Positions 14,006 through 20,859 of a stretch of 23,288 nt of DNA are shown here, piece after piece. Numbering within the stretch: the stretch's first letter is position 1; every line of letters starts with the position of its first letter. This stretch comes from a virus: IMG/VR virus record IMGVR_UViG_3300034418_006042, positions 1-23,288 of that record; one strand, 5' to 3'. Under the pieces are notes generated by a model. It did not search any database and was not told the DNA's origin. It saw only the letters and a list, made by a program, of their open reading frames with translations. A program made the translations under genes and the position numbers.

Positions 14006-14573
14006 TGAACCATACGACCAACACGTATCTCTCACCGTCAGTGACCGGTCGTACCTCATGTGGGAAACAGAAGTTGCTGGGAAACACGATGGCATCTCCA
14101 GTGCCTTGGGCAGGACTCGTGTATTGGCCCTGCCAGAAAGACAACTCTCCACCCTCGTAGTCAGTATTTAAAAGTATGCTGGTGCTCAATATACGCGGTG
14201 CTCCACCGTATGAGTCCACGTGCTCCTCGAACTTGTGTCCATTGCCGTACCTTATCAGGCTCACACCCGTGTGTTCGGTGGCCTTGTGTAGGTATGGATA
14301 GTGCTCCAGGATGTGTAGCAGTCCCAACTCTATGCGATCCCAACATGGTCCCCTGTCTGGTCCCAGCATGGTGAATTCACACTGCCTGGATTTGGTCACA
14401 CGCTCCGTTGTGTTGTCAACCGCACTCTTGGCCACTTCCCAACCCTCCCAGGCCGTGTCGGCCTCGGGTTCACTCTTGCTCCATTCTATGATCTGTTGGC
14501 AGGTGTCAAAGTTCAGCAGGTTCTGGAACGTTATGATGTAGTCTCGCAGGTCCGTGCTGTCTGCGATACGCAC
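14001..14573 (-). CDS. 2-oxoglutarate/Fe(II)-dependent oxygenase, prolyl-hydroxylase-like (190 aa)
   Basis: A 190-residue protein with the full 2OG-Fe(II) signature. The metal ligands His118 and Asp120 lie in EEHVDSYGG, distal His172 in FPHEV, and Arg182 ten residues later binds 2-oxoglutarate. Hydrophobic strands of the jelly roll are visible around residues 103-108, 128-135, 143-147, 161-165 and 183-189. It belongs to the small P4H-like oxygenases carried by many aquatic phages, with an unknown substrate, often thought to be a protein side chain. The start is GTG in a TAGTG overlap with the scaffold gene, so it is co-expressed with virion proteins, which favours a virion or late target. The N-terminal 100 residues are less typical. 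Confidence 0.85.
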   Translation of the reverse strand: MRIADSTDLRDYIITFQNLLNFDTCQQIIEWSKSEPEADTAWEGWEVAKSAVDNTTERVTKSRQCEFTMLGPDRGPCWDRIELGLLHILEHYPYLHKATEHTGVSLIRYGNGHKFEEHVDSYGGAPRILSTSILLNTDYEGGELSFWQGQYTSPAQGTGDAIVFPSNFCFPHEVRPVTDGERYVLVVWFI

Positions 14574-15337
14574 TACTGATTGCCTTCCAGCCTAGTCAGT
14601 TGTTCATACAGGGCATACAGCCTCTGTCTGTGTGCTTCTCCCACGGGATCTCCCGGTGGCAGTTTCATCTTGTCGTCCATACGCATGTTCCTTATGTCCT
14701 CACGCACGGTGCCCACGTCCCTAGCGGGAGCGGTCTGTGTGTTGGTCAATGGGTTTGGCATCCTCTTGTTCTCCATCAACGATTCCAGGAACTGTATTCC
14801 TTCCGCTGTGTCAACCAGTGGTTGGTACAGCACCCTGTCTGGCAGTGTGCTTGAGAACTTCTTGATGTTCTCTAACCTGTTCACGTACTCGTCACCCCAT
14901 TGTTGTTTGAGTGCCTGTTCCTCGGCCTTTAGATCCACCTGTTGTGGCTGTTGCTGTGCCATCTTGCCCAGTTGGTCTGAATACAGTGCCAGTGCTGTTT
15001 TGACTTGGTCCTGTGTGAAGTTGGCTTTCTTGAACACTTCGGTGACTTCCTTTGATAGGTCCTCTGGTATCTCATCCAGTCCGAACTCCTGGGTCACTGA
15101 CCAGTCGTACTGCTCTGGTACCTTGTTGGTCAATTTCTTTTCCAATTCCGTGTATGATTTGGCCAGGTCCTCTGGTGATTTGAATTTTTCTGGTAACCAG
15201 TTGGGTCTGTCCTCTTGTGTTTCCGCTGGTTGCTCACCGGCCTTGGGCACGGTGTCCACTGGTTCCTGTATTTCCTTGTCTATAAGATGTCCTGTGGCTG
15301 GTGCCTGTGTGGTCTGTGTTACTTGTTCTTCGCTCAT
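14573..15337 (-). CDS. Capsid scaffold protein (254 aa)
   Basis: A 254-residue hydrophilic protein. It has an acidic, Gln/Thr/Pro-rich start, then the motif NWLPEKFKSPEDLAKSYTEL (residues about 46-65) that is typical of T7-type scaffold and assembly proteins. A helical middle rich in Gln and Lys follows, then a charged C-terminal helix that would contact the shell. T7 gp9 is 307 aa. It sits two genes after the portal. The ATG at 15337 overlaps the upstream stop (ATGA) behind AAGGAG. In T7 the capsid gene follows directly; here the oxygenase, the plus-strand island and the small-gene cluster separate the two by about 5 kb. Confidence 0.82.
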   Translation of the reverse strand: MSEEQVTQTTQAPATGHLIDKEIQEPVDTVPKAGEQPAETQEDRPNWLPEKFKSPEDLAKSYTELEKKLTNKVPEQYDWSVTQEFGLDEIPEDLSKEVTEVFKKANFTQDQVKTALALYSDQLGKMAQQQPQQVDLKAEEQALKQQWGDEYVNRLENIKKFSSTLPDRVLYQPLVDTAEGIQFLESLMENKRMPNPLTNTQTAPARDVGTVREDIRNMRMDDKMKLPPGDPVGEAHRQRLYALYEQLTRLEGNQ

Positions 15338-15573
15338 ACTAGATGCTCCTTGTCATTGTCATTAGCCACGTTACGCTCTTTACACATGTTCCTTATCCTC
15401 CTGACCAGTTGTTGCTGTGCCACCACGTACACCGCTGAATACGGGTTGGGTGAGTCTGAAGTTATACGGGTCTGGTTGATTATGCGTTCTAGATCGTCTA
15501 ACACCTGCTTGCCTGCTGGTGATTCAAACACCTGTCTATAGAACTGCTGTAGTTGTGCCGAAGTGGGCTTCAT
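15334..15573 (-). CDS. Conserved-type small protein between portal and scaffold (79 aa)
   Basis: A 79-residue helical, soluble protein (for example QQFYRQVFESPAGKQVLDDL) with a short hydrophilic tail. It occupies the same position as a small gene seen between portal and scaffold in other aquatic T7-like phages; no function is known to me. Its TGA overlaps the scaffold ATG. A TATAAATA box lies 42 bases upstream of its ATG, immediately after the portal stop. The ribosome binding site is weak (AAAAGAAAC). Confidence 0.65.
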   Translation of the reverse strand: MKPTSAQLQQFYRQVFESPAGKQVLDDLERIINQTRITSDSPNPYSAVYVVAQQQLVRRIRNMCKERNVANDNDKEHLV

Positions 15574-15611
15574 GTACTATTTGTTTCTTTTGTTGTTAAG
15601 TTTAGTTGTGT

Positions 15612-15625
15612 AGATATTTATATCT
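15612..15625 (-). promoter_or_regulatory. TATAAATA box within an AT dyad after the portal gene
   Basis: The minus strand reads TATAAATA at 15615-15622 within the dyad AGATAT-TT-ATATCT. It is followed by an A/C-rich leader (ACAACTAAACTTAACAACAAAAG) before the 79-residue gene. The octamer equals the late-promoter box of T4-type phages. Whether it works as a promoter here is unknown. Confidence 0.35.
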
Positions 15626-17138
15626 AAACTTGCGGTGGTGTGGGATTTTGTTGTAACTGCTGTGCCAGGGCTTGGAGTGCCTGTGCCTGTTGTTGCTGTG
15701 ACTGTTGCTGTAACTCTTCCGCTACCTCGTCCTCGCTTTTGATCACCTCTGGACTCATGTCACCATCACGCAGGATCTTACGTGCCAGTGCCTGTAGGTC
15801 TACGTTCACTAGAGCGTTTGGTCCCAGTTGGTTCAGCGTCTGTACCAGTTGTAGGTCCCTTGATATCTCCGTCAGTGCTATGCCTTTCTTGACCGCACTG
15901 TTGACTATGATCTCGCTGATTGGGCCATACTGCGTGAAGTCCTGTACCTCTCCCCTCATCTGTAATCTCTTGATCAGGTTACTGATGATTGGACGCAGGA
16001 ACTCTTTCTCCAGACGCAGTCCATATGGACCCAGTCGTCTGTAGAACTCTGCCTGTCTGATCTGTACTTCCGTGGCCGTTTGGTATTTTGATTCGTCTGG
16101 TGGTAGTATGGAATCATTGAACAACATCCTCCTGATCTGTTGCCTGTGATCTTGTATGGTTGCTTCAGTGACGTTTAGTTGTCCCGGGAATGGTACCGCT
16201 TGTAAAGGGGAATCCACTGTGATAACATCCCCAGGACGCAACTTCATGTTACTGAAGTTGACTGCTGTGTCGGAATTGACCTGCCAACTACCCAGTGCTA
16301 GGTAACTCGCGGCCTCCATGAATAACATCTGTGCCTCGTTGACCACACGTATGTGCGGCAGTGCCATACGCACTGGGCTCTCACCGTACACTGATCCAAC
16401 GGTTTTTCCAAACCTGAAGGGTGTGAACATTTGTACGGGCATTTTCTTGGTCATCAATATTTCTTGTCCCTTGCTGACCTGTATGGTGTATGTGAATTCC
16501 TTGTCCATGGGCAATCTCAAACAACTCTCTAGTACCTTGTGCGTCTTGTATGGTTCCTTGACGCAGGCATCCACTAGTTGGTCTCCCATCTTGTCCCTGT
16601 AGTTTTCTATCAGGAAGTGTCCTGGTAATTCGTGCTCTCTGAATACTGTCTCTATGGTGCCATTGTGGTTGTCCAGGAAGTACAATTGGTAACTTGGTAT
16701 GGCTATGAAATCAATCTGGTTGGTCTCCTCGTACATGCCCAAACATCCAACACCGGAAATCACGGCATCGGTCAGTGCTTCACTGGCCGCGACGTAGAAA
16801 TTGCTGTCCCTTATGGTCTTGAACACGGTCCTGTTGGCCACGTCTAATGCTTTCTTTACATCTGTAGCCACCCTTTCCTTAAGGTCTTCTCGCACGGACA
16901 AAGTGGCCCACTGACTGTTTTGCGGAATCAGTAGATTCAGTATCGTGGATACTAGATTCTGGACACCGTCTGGTGCCGTTGAATCGAAAATCCTTGTCCT
17001 GTCAGTGGTGTTAGCGTCCTGTCTGAAAAGATCCCTGTTGGGTCTCGTGTATAGGTACGCTTCCGAAATCTCACTTTCGTGTTTGTCGCGTTCTTGCTTG
17101 GCTAGTTTGAATGCCTTTGCGATGTAATCTTTGATCAT
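15624..17138 (-). CDS. Portal (head-to-tail connector) protein (504 aa)
   Basis: A 504-residue portal of the T7-like head-tail connector family (T7 gp8 is 536 aa). The N-terminus has the typical helix and AYLYTRPNRDLF, then TRIFDSTAPDGVQNLVSTIL with the NLLIPQNSQWATL segment. The centre has GESPVRMALPHIRVVNEAQ (about residues 255-275) and the clip/crown helices. The C-terminus is a Gln-rich tail (QQQSQQQQAQALQALAQQLQ) that probably lies inside the capsid. The ATG at 17138 overlaps the stop of the upstream gene (TAATG). Forms the dodecameric vertex through which DNA is packaged and ejected. Confidence 0.93.
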   Translation of the reverse strand: MIKDYIAKAFKLAKQERDKHESEISEAYLYTRPNRDLFRQDANTTDRTRIFDSTAPDGVQNLVSTILNLLIPQNSQWATLSVREDLKERVATDVKKALDVANRTVFKTIRDSNFYVAASEALTDAVISGVGCLGMYEETNQIDFIAIPSYQLYFLDNHNGTIETVFREHELPGHFLIENYRDKMGDQLVDACVKEPYKTHKVLESCLRLPMDKEFTYTIQVSKGQEILMTKKMPVQMFTPFRFGKTVGSVYGESPVRMALPHIRVVNEAQMLFMEAASYLALGSWQVNSDTAVNFSNMKLRPGDVITVDSPLQAVPFPGQLNVTEATIQDHRQQIRRMLFNDSILPPDESKYQTATEVQIRQAEFYRRLGPYGLRLEKEFLRPIISNLIKRLQMRGEVQDFTQYGPISEIIVNSAVKKGIALTEISRDLQLVQTLNQLGPNALVNVDLQALARKILRDGDMSPEVIKSEDEVAEELQQQSQQQQAQALQALAQQLQQNPTPPQV

Positions 17139-17428
17139 TATTGATTTGATAGGCTACCGAATCCAACTCCAGTGGGTGCGATCGTGGAAGTTGCTACACC
17201 ATCATCTGATATCCCAAACAGTCCCGTTCTCCTCTGTGAAATTAGACTTGATCTTCCTCTTCTTCCTCTCCTGGATCTCTGTTGTTCGAGTCTGGCTTTC
17301 TTCCTTTCGTCCTCTAACTCCGAGGCCGCTCTAGAATCAGCATCTGCCTGTAGTTGTCTTTGTACTTCAAGTTGTTGCTTTGCCTGTTCCTCTGGACTAG
17401 GCATGCTTGGTGCTTTAGGTAAACACAT
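17138..17428 (-). CDS. Small Arg/Gln-rich protein upstream of portal (96 aa)
   Basis: A 96-residue protein with the start MCLPKAPSMPSPEEQAKQQ, a helical Gln/Glu/Arg segment, an Arg-rich cluster (RSRRGRRGRSSLISQRRTG) and a Gly/Ser-rich end. Proteins of this build (Cys-Pro start, basic RRGRRG middle, Gly-Phe-Gly end) are common between terminase and portal genes of aquatic podoviruses, without a known role. The start follows AGGAGGAGG and is a TAATG overlap with the polyproline gene; its own stop overlaps the portal start in the same way. Confidence 0.7.
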   Translation of the reverse strand: MCLPKAPSMPSPEEQAKQQLEVQRQLQADADSRAASELEDERKKARLEQQRSRRGRRGRSSLISQRRTGLFGISDDGVATSTIAPTGVGFGSLSNQ

Positions 17429-17793
17429 TAGTAGCCTCCTCCTAACAGTCTCAACACGTTCCTTGCCGCTGTGGCAACTGTCGTGGTTGGTTGTAATAGA
17501 CTCTGTCTTGTTCCTAGGTCATCGGCTTCACCTGAAACTCCAAGTGCTGTCCTCCTAGTGATCAACACACCCCTTCCGGCCTGTGAAGCGGCCTTCCTTT
17601 TTCCAACTCCCCTCGCTGGTGCGGGTGGTGGTGTTGGACTTGGTGGTGGTGGTGGAGGTGGTGGTGGTGGGGGTGGTGGGGGTGGTGGGGGTGATGAACA
17701 CATCATCATGGCCACTGGACCCTTGTACTCCGAACTCACTTCCTCTATGATATTGAAATCTTTGTCCCAAACGATCTTTGAATATATTTTCAT
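17428..17793 (-). CDS. Polyproline-run protein (121 aa)
   Basis: A 121-residue protein. The first 34 residues (MKIYSKIVWDKDFNIIEEVS onward to CSS) form a compact beta-like start seen in small proteins near phage terminase genes. Residues 35-51 are 17 consecutive prolines, then a Pro/Ala linker, a basic stretch (GVGKRKAASQAGRG) and a short C-terminal helix. A run this long would stall ribosomes without EF-P and may act as a stiff rod between two parts. ATG at 17793 with AAAAGGAG upstream; TAATG overlap at its end. The opposite strand shows a Gly-run frame here, which is only a shadow. Confidence 0.7.
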   Translation of the reverse strand: MKIYSKIVWDKDFNIIEEVSSEYKGPVAMMMCSSPPPPPPPPPPPPPPPPPSPTPPPAPARGVGKRKAASQAGRGVLITRRTALGVSGEADDLGTRQSLLQPTTTVATAARNVLRLLGGGY

Positions 17794-17903
17794 TTGTCTC
17801 CTTTTCGCGTGTGCGTGTGTTTTTATATATCAACCTTTTCGCGTGCGTCACGCGTATGTGTTATTATATATAAATAACTTTATCAACCATTGTATTTACC
17901 GGT
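17794..17903 (-). repeat. Tandemly duplicated leader between terminase and polyproline gene
   Basis: Minus-strand reading shows two related units ahead of the polyproline gene. Each begins GGTTGATA, passes through a TATATAA-like AT stretch and AACACA, and ends ACGCGAAAAGG. The ends CCTTTTCGCGTG lie at 17800-17811 and 17834-17845; the TATCAACC starts lie at 17828-17835 and 17881-17888. The upstream unit is longer and contains GCGTGACGC, also present ahead of the terminase genes. It may be a duplicated promoter/leader; no sigma70 spacing fits well. Confidence 0.55.
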
Positions 17904-19376
17904 TCAATTGATTTTGTAACTGGTTCCAGAGCGTGTCAGAGGGTTATAAACCTTGGCCACCTTGCTCACATCTACGGCCAATTCAGGCAAGTGGCTTATC
18001 GCTTCACTGACCGAGTCAATACAGTCATCCTGTTTGCTACGCGGAAACGCTTGTAATTCATCCATGAAAGGTGTCTTGTCTCGCACACGCTCGTGTACGA
18101 ACATACGACCGATCTTGATTATGGGCTCCAGCGTCTGTGCTATGAACACCATCTTGTTCTTGGTCCTGAATGTAGGCACCACCTGTACCATCGTTTTCAT
18201 CTCCCTGGCAACACGTCTCAACTCGTTGGCCAACGCACTGGAGAAGTTTTCTTCCACGTACACGTGTGATATCTTGTGATAGGCACAGGCATGGATTATC
18301 TCTCGGCACTGGTTGGTGAAACTCTTTGTCTCCACGTCAACGGCACTCAACACGACCACGTCATGTATGAAGGTGTTACCCTCGCTGTCCCTCGCACAGA
18401 TTGACAGAACAGAGTTGTCACGTCCCTTGAGCCCAGAGGCACTGTCCCAGGCCCCGCATATCCGCTCTATGTTGTGTTTTCCTAGTTTACAACTGGTCAC
18501 ATATCCCCCGAAAGGTTGCGATATACTGCTCCATTGTAGTTCGTCGCTGTAGTATTTGATGTTCTCTAACTGTACCAAGGGTTGGAATGTGGTCTGTGGT
18601 ATCAGCATGTACTGTGAGTTGAAGTCCCCCTCCGTGGTCTCCAACCTCTGTTGGTCCAACCACTTGTAGGTGAACATGCCTTCCGGGTGATCAGGCCATG
18701 CCAGGTACTCCTCCTGTTCCACAGTGCTGTCTGGTAATCTCTTTTCCCGTGTACGCAGTATTGGAATCTTTTTCATCTTGTAGCCCACGTCCTCTAGGTG
18801 ATTGTATATGGTCTCCTCGTGGTGCGGTGTGCCGAACATCAGGATCTGGTTTGATAACTTACCAAACTCTGCCACCCTCTCCTTGTTACGCTCACGCTGG
18901 TCCATCGTTATGACGTTGTCAGATGTCTCGATGTCGTCAGCGATAACCATGGTGGCATGGAAGCCCGTGAATGACGCACCCAGTGAACTCACCGTCACTG
19001 ATGGGTTCAACTGTAGTATGGGCCTGTCAACAGTGAATGTCTCTGACTTCCAGGTGAACAGGTCTGACTTCATGTGCTGTAGCAGGGGATGGTTCTCGAT
19101 CATGTTCCTGATGTACAGGGAGTTACGCAGGGCCAGGTTACGCTTGGCCGATATCAGCAGGCAGGTCCAGTTGGGGTCATTGAGCAGTTTCCAACACACG
19201 TAGGCACCCATCAGGTAACTCTTGCCCACGTGCCTGAATGCCTGTAGTATCCTACGCGGCTCGTGGTCGGTCTCCTCCAACCAGTCCGCTATCTCTTGGT
19301 GTACTTCGGGTGTGGTCTGATTACTGACTATGTTTAACGTGTCCAGGAACACCTTGAATGATAACTTCTGCTCCAT
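17904..19376 (-). CDS. Large terminase subunit (490 aa)
   Basis: A 490-residue DNA packaging motor. ATPase part: Walker A-type loop AFRHVGKS (residues 46-53), Walker B with catalytic acids MVIADDIE (143-150), and coupling motif ILMFGTPHHEE (178-188). Nuclease part: RNase H-like with first Asp in GAWDSASG (Asp311), Glu in VYVEENF (375-376) and Asp in DDCIDS (451-454). T7 gp19 is 586 aa, so this is a shorter member. Starts in a TAATG overlap with the candidate small terminase, the same partner order as T7 genes 18-19. The C-terminus is a short basic tail. Confidence 0.93.
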   Translation of the reverse strand: MEQKLSFKVFLDTLNIVSNQTTPEVHQEIADWLEETDHEPRRILQAFRHVGKSYLMGAYVCWKLLNDPNWTCLLISAKRNLALRNSLYIRNMIENHPLLQHMKSDLFTWKSETFTVDRPILQLNPSVTVSSLGASFTGFHATMVIADDIETSDNVITMDQRERNKERVAEFGKLSNQILMFGTPHHEETIYNHLEDVGYKMKKIPILRTREKRLPDSTVEQEEYLAWPDHPEGMFTYKWLDQQRLETTEGDFNSQYMLIPQTTFQPLVQLENIKYYSDELQWSSISQPFGGYVTSCKLGKHNIERICGAWDSASGLKGRDNSVLSICARDSEGNTFIHDVVVLSAVDVETKSFTNQCREIIHACAYHKISHVYVEENFSSALANELRRVAREMKTMVQVVPTFRTKNKMVFIAQTLEPIIKIGRMFVHERVRDKTPFMDELQAFPRSKQDDCIDSVSEAISHLPELAVDVSKVAKVYNPLTRSGTSYKIN

Positions 19377-19690
19377 TAGTCATTCTTTTTCTGTAGCCTC
19401 TGTTGGGCCATGTCTATGAGTTTAGCGGCCTGTTGCTTCTCTTCCTGTTTGTTTTCACCAGTGGGGTGTACGGCACCGCTAGCGGCCTGTGCCAGATACT
19501 TCAGCATCTGTAGTTTGGCACGCTTGGCATTGTCGATGAACGTGGTCTTCTTGATGTAGTCCTTGTCATCGCGGTCTGGATATTGGGTGTCGAACAGTTG
19601 ATGTGCCTCGTCCAACTCCTTGCCCCAGTAGCCGTCAGCGAACTGTTTGAGTATCTCGAGCCACTGCTCCTCTACCCTATTTTTTGCCAT
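19376..19690 (-). CDS. Candidate small terminase subunit (104 aa)
   Basis: The frame is open to 19747, but the best start is the ATG at 19690, which lies in the end of the upstream 56-residue gene with AAGGA just ahead. The 104-residue product (MAKNRVEEQWLEILKQFADG onward) is charged and helical with a C-terminal coiled stretch (KQEEKQQAAKLIDMAQQRLQ). Length and position directly before the large subunit fit a T7 gp18-type small terminase (89 aa). I cannot see a definite DNA-binding motif, so the call is from context. Confidence 0.6.
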   Translation of the reverse strand: MAKNRVEEQWLEILKQFADGYWGKELDEAHQLFDTQYPDRDDKDYIKKTTFIDNAKRAKLQMLKYLAQAASGAVHPTGENKQEEKQQAAKLIDMAQQRLQKKND

Positions 19691-19847
19691 CTTCCTTGGC
19701 CTCTGGTTTTGGTAACATTGATGTGATCTTGTTGAATAATTCTCCAACCGTGGTCATGTCAGCGGCACGGAATATGCCCTTCTGTGTGGCCACGTCTATG
19801 ATGTTGGCTATGATTGCGAGTTCTTGGTCTGTAAGTGTCTGTTTCAT
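19677..19847 (-). CDS. Small conserved-looking protein upstream of terminase genes (56 aa)
   Basis: ATG at 19847 with AAAGGAAATCATCAA ahead; ends TAG at 19677 inside the start of the small terminase gene (14-base overlap). The 56-residue product begins MKQTLTDQELAIIANIIDVA and continues with an amphipathic helix and a Lys-rich end. TL(T)DQEL- then I-N-I--A is a pattern I associate with a very common tiny protein of aquatic tailed phages, function unknown. It is too short for routine gene callers. Confidence 0.65.
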   Translation of the reverse strand: MKQTLTDQELAIIANIIDVATQKGIFRAADMTTVGELFNKITSMLPKPEAKEDGKK

Positions 19848-20062
19848 TTGATGATTTCCTTTGTTTTTCTGTTAGTTTTATGCGGACGCTGATACGAGCA
19901 CGTTTGTATGTCAGCGTCACGCAGGGTATTTATAATGTTTGATTGGGGGTGTGTTTTAACTGTGCGTGGTATTGTAGCATGGCAACTAGATAGAAACACA
20001 CGCACAGCCTTTAGAGTAACACAGTGAAAGGAGTATATACGTAATCACCGTGTTACTATTAA
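19848..20062. repeat. Cluster of long dyads ahead of the terminase operon
   Basis: No gene is present in 215 bases. Inverted repeats: GACGCTGA/TCAGCGTC (19885-19892 and 19911-19918); CTGTGCGTG/CACGCACAG (19960-19968 and 19999-20007), with GTGTGTTT/AAACACAC nearby; AGTAACACAGTG/CACCGTGTTACT, 11 of 12 paired (20015-20026 and 20046-20057); and ATTATATCT/AGATATAAT (20062-20070 and 20077-20085), which overlaps the stop of the upstream gene. TATAAATA occurs on the minus strand at 19927-19934, and TGC-TACAAT (extended -10-like, no good -35) at 19971-19979. None has a proper U-tract, so these are more likely processing sites or protein sites than terminators. Confidence 0.65.
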
Positions 20063-20296
20063 TTATATCTTTTTAGAGATATAATCAAAAAAGTGGTCCA
20101 GGAACTTCTTGGCACGGCTCTCCGCTGTCCTAGATCTTATCAGGTTCAGAATGTCCTCTGCCCTCTGTCTGCTCCCAGCACTTACCTCGGGTGTCTCGTC
20201 CTGGTGTAGTTCGTTCAGCAGTTGCCTCAACCTGGTCTGCTCTTGTTTTATTGTTTTTGGCTTCTGCCTCTTGTTGTTTCCTTTTGCGTCTTTCAT
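20063..20296 (-). CDS. Helical basic protein, possibly second half of a split gene (77 aa)
   Basis: A 77-residue frame with a good-looking ribosome binding site (CAGGAGATCT). The N-terminal 14 residues are Lys/Asn-rich and the rest is a convincing helical protein (EQTRLRQLLNELHQDETPEV, then RAEDILNLIRSRTAESRAKK and a C-terminal FLDHFFDYISKKI). It overlaps the 82-residue frame by 167 bases in the +1 register. Removing a single A in one of the A runs at 20246-20249 or 20254-20258 (T on the plus strand) would fuse the two into one 104-residue helical protein. Either an overlapping gene or the true C-terminal half. Function unknown. Confidence 0.55.
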   Translation of the reverse strand: MKDAKGNNKRQKPKTIKQEQTRLRQLLNELHQDETPEVSAGSRQRAEDILNLIRSRTAESRAKKFLDHFFDYISKKI

Positions 20297-20378
20297 AGAT
20301 CTCCTGTTGTTGTTGTGTTTCGATTATTGCCCTCACGAACATGTTTTGGTCCTGTTTGTGTTTTTCATTTTCCGTCAT
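20130..20378 (-). CDS. Gln/Lys-rich helical protein, possibly first half of a split gene (82 aa)
   Basis: ATG at 20378, within the last bases of the upstream gene (14-base overlap, AAAGAGGACAAGAACA ahead). Residues 1-45 are helical and charged (FVRAIIETQQQQEIYERRKR, then KQQEAEAKNN). After about residue 45 the sequence becomes Thr/Gly/Arg-rich without structure (TTPGRDTRGKCWEQTEGRG), as expected when reading the wrong frame of another gene. That makes a frame change into the 77-residue frame attractive. No signal peptide or lipobox, so this is not the T7 Rz/Rz1-type overlapping pair. Confidence 0.5.
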   Translation of the reverse strand: MTENEKHKQDQNMFVRAIIETQQQQEIYERRKRKQQEAEAKNNKTRADQVEATAERTTPGRDTRGKCWEQTEGRGHSEPDKI

Positions 20379-20859
20379 TGTTCTTGTCCTCTTTCTTGAA
20401 CAGTTTGTCAAACTGGTCATTGGTCTTGGGTGCCGCGGGCACCATCTGTATCTGGAAGGTGCGGGCTGGTTTTATGTTGCTACCGGTGGCACTCAACAGA
20501 CGTGTCCTGATTGCCACTATCCTAGCGATGGTGGTGTTGTAGTTGTTGACCTGGGGCACGCTGAAACGGGCCGCTGTGTTTGATCCCATGGGTGTGTAGA
20601 ACTGGCTCATCAGTTGTGACGTGAGGCAGAACACGCTGGGGTTCCACAGGTACTGTCCTTGGGCATACTTGACCTCTGATCCCAGCAGGTCCACGTATTT
20701 CTTCCAGTGACGTGTCTTGGTAAATTCATTCTGCCTCTCCAGCATCCTGCCCAACACGTTCAGCATCGTGGTGCCTAGTGTGCGGTAGTCCTCCTCGGTT
20801 TGGTCGTAGTATTGTGTCGTGCCTATGGGCATTATTTTGGTGTAGTGTATTTGTATCAT
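20365..20859 (-). CDS. Unknown protein upstream of terminase cluster (164 aa)
   Basis: The frame is open to 20907, but the ATG at 20859 (MIQIHYTKIMPIGTTQYYDQ) is preferred. It follows the AGGCAACTAACAACA leader, and the longer form would be translated across the inverted repeat. The 164-residue soluble protein has a Tyr/Thr-rich start, a central helical part (TMLNVLGRMLERQNEFTKTR), a Ser/Thr/Asn-rich beta-like part and an acidic/Lys C-terminus. No recognised family. Location between holin-like and terminase genes suggests a late role. Confidence 0.65.
   Translation of the reverse strand: MIQIHYTKIMPIGTTQYYDQTEEDYRTLGTTMLNVLGRMLERQNEFTKTRHWKKYVDLLGSEVKYAQGQYLWNPSVFCLTSQLMSQFYTPMGSNTAARFSVPQVNNYNTTIARIVAIRTRLLSATGSNIKPARTFQIQMVPAAPKTNDQFDKLFKKEDKNNDGK

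Noticed and set aside
14580-15365. 261-residue plus-strand frame opposite the scaffold gene
   Set aside because: Ser/Cys/Leu-rich translation typical of an antisense shadow; it coincides almost exactly with the scaffold frame and has no ribosome binding site.
17863-17891. Sigma70 promoter on the minus strand using TATAAT at 17863-17868
   Set aside because: The only -35-like hexamer (TTGATA) is 12 bases away and no hexamer at 16-18 bases resembles TTGACA.
17471-17911. 146-residue plus-strand frame with a long Gly run
   Set aside because: Mirror image of the CCA/CCC proline codons of the polyproline gene; no start signal, and the flanks read as shadow.
20063-20378. Rz/Rz1-type overlapping spanin pair, suggested by the nested frames near the terminase genes as in T7 18.5/18.7
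   Set aside because: Neither product has an N-terminal membrane segment, signal peptide or lipobox.
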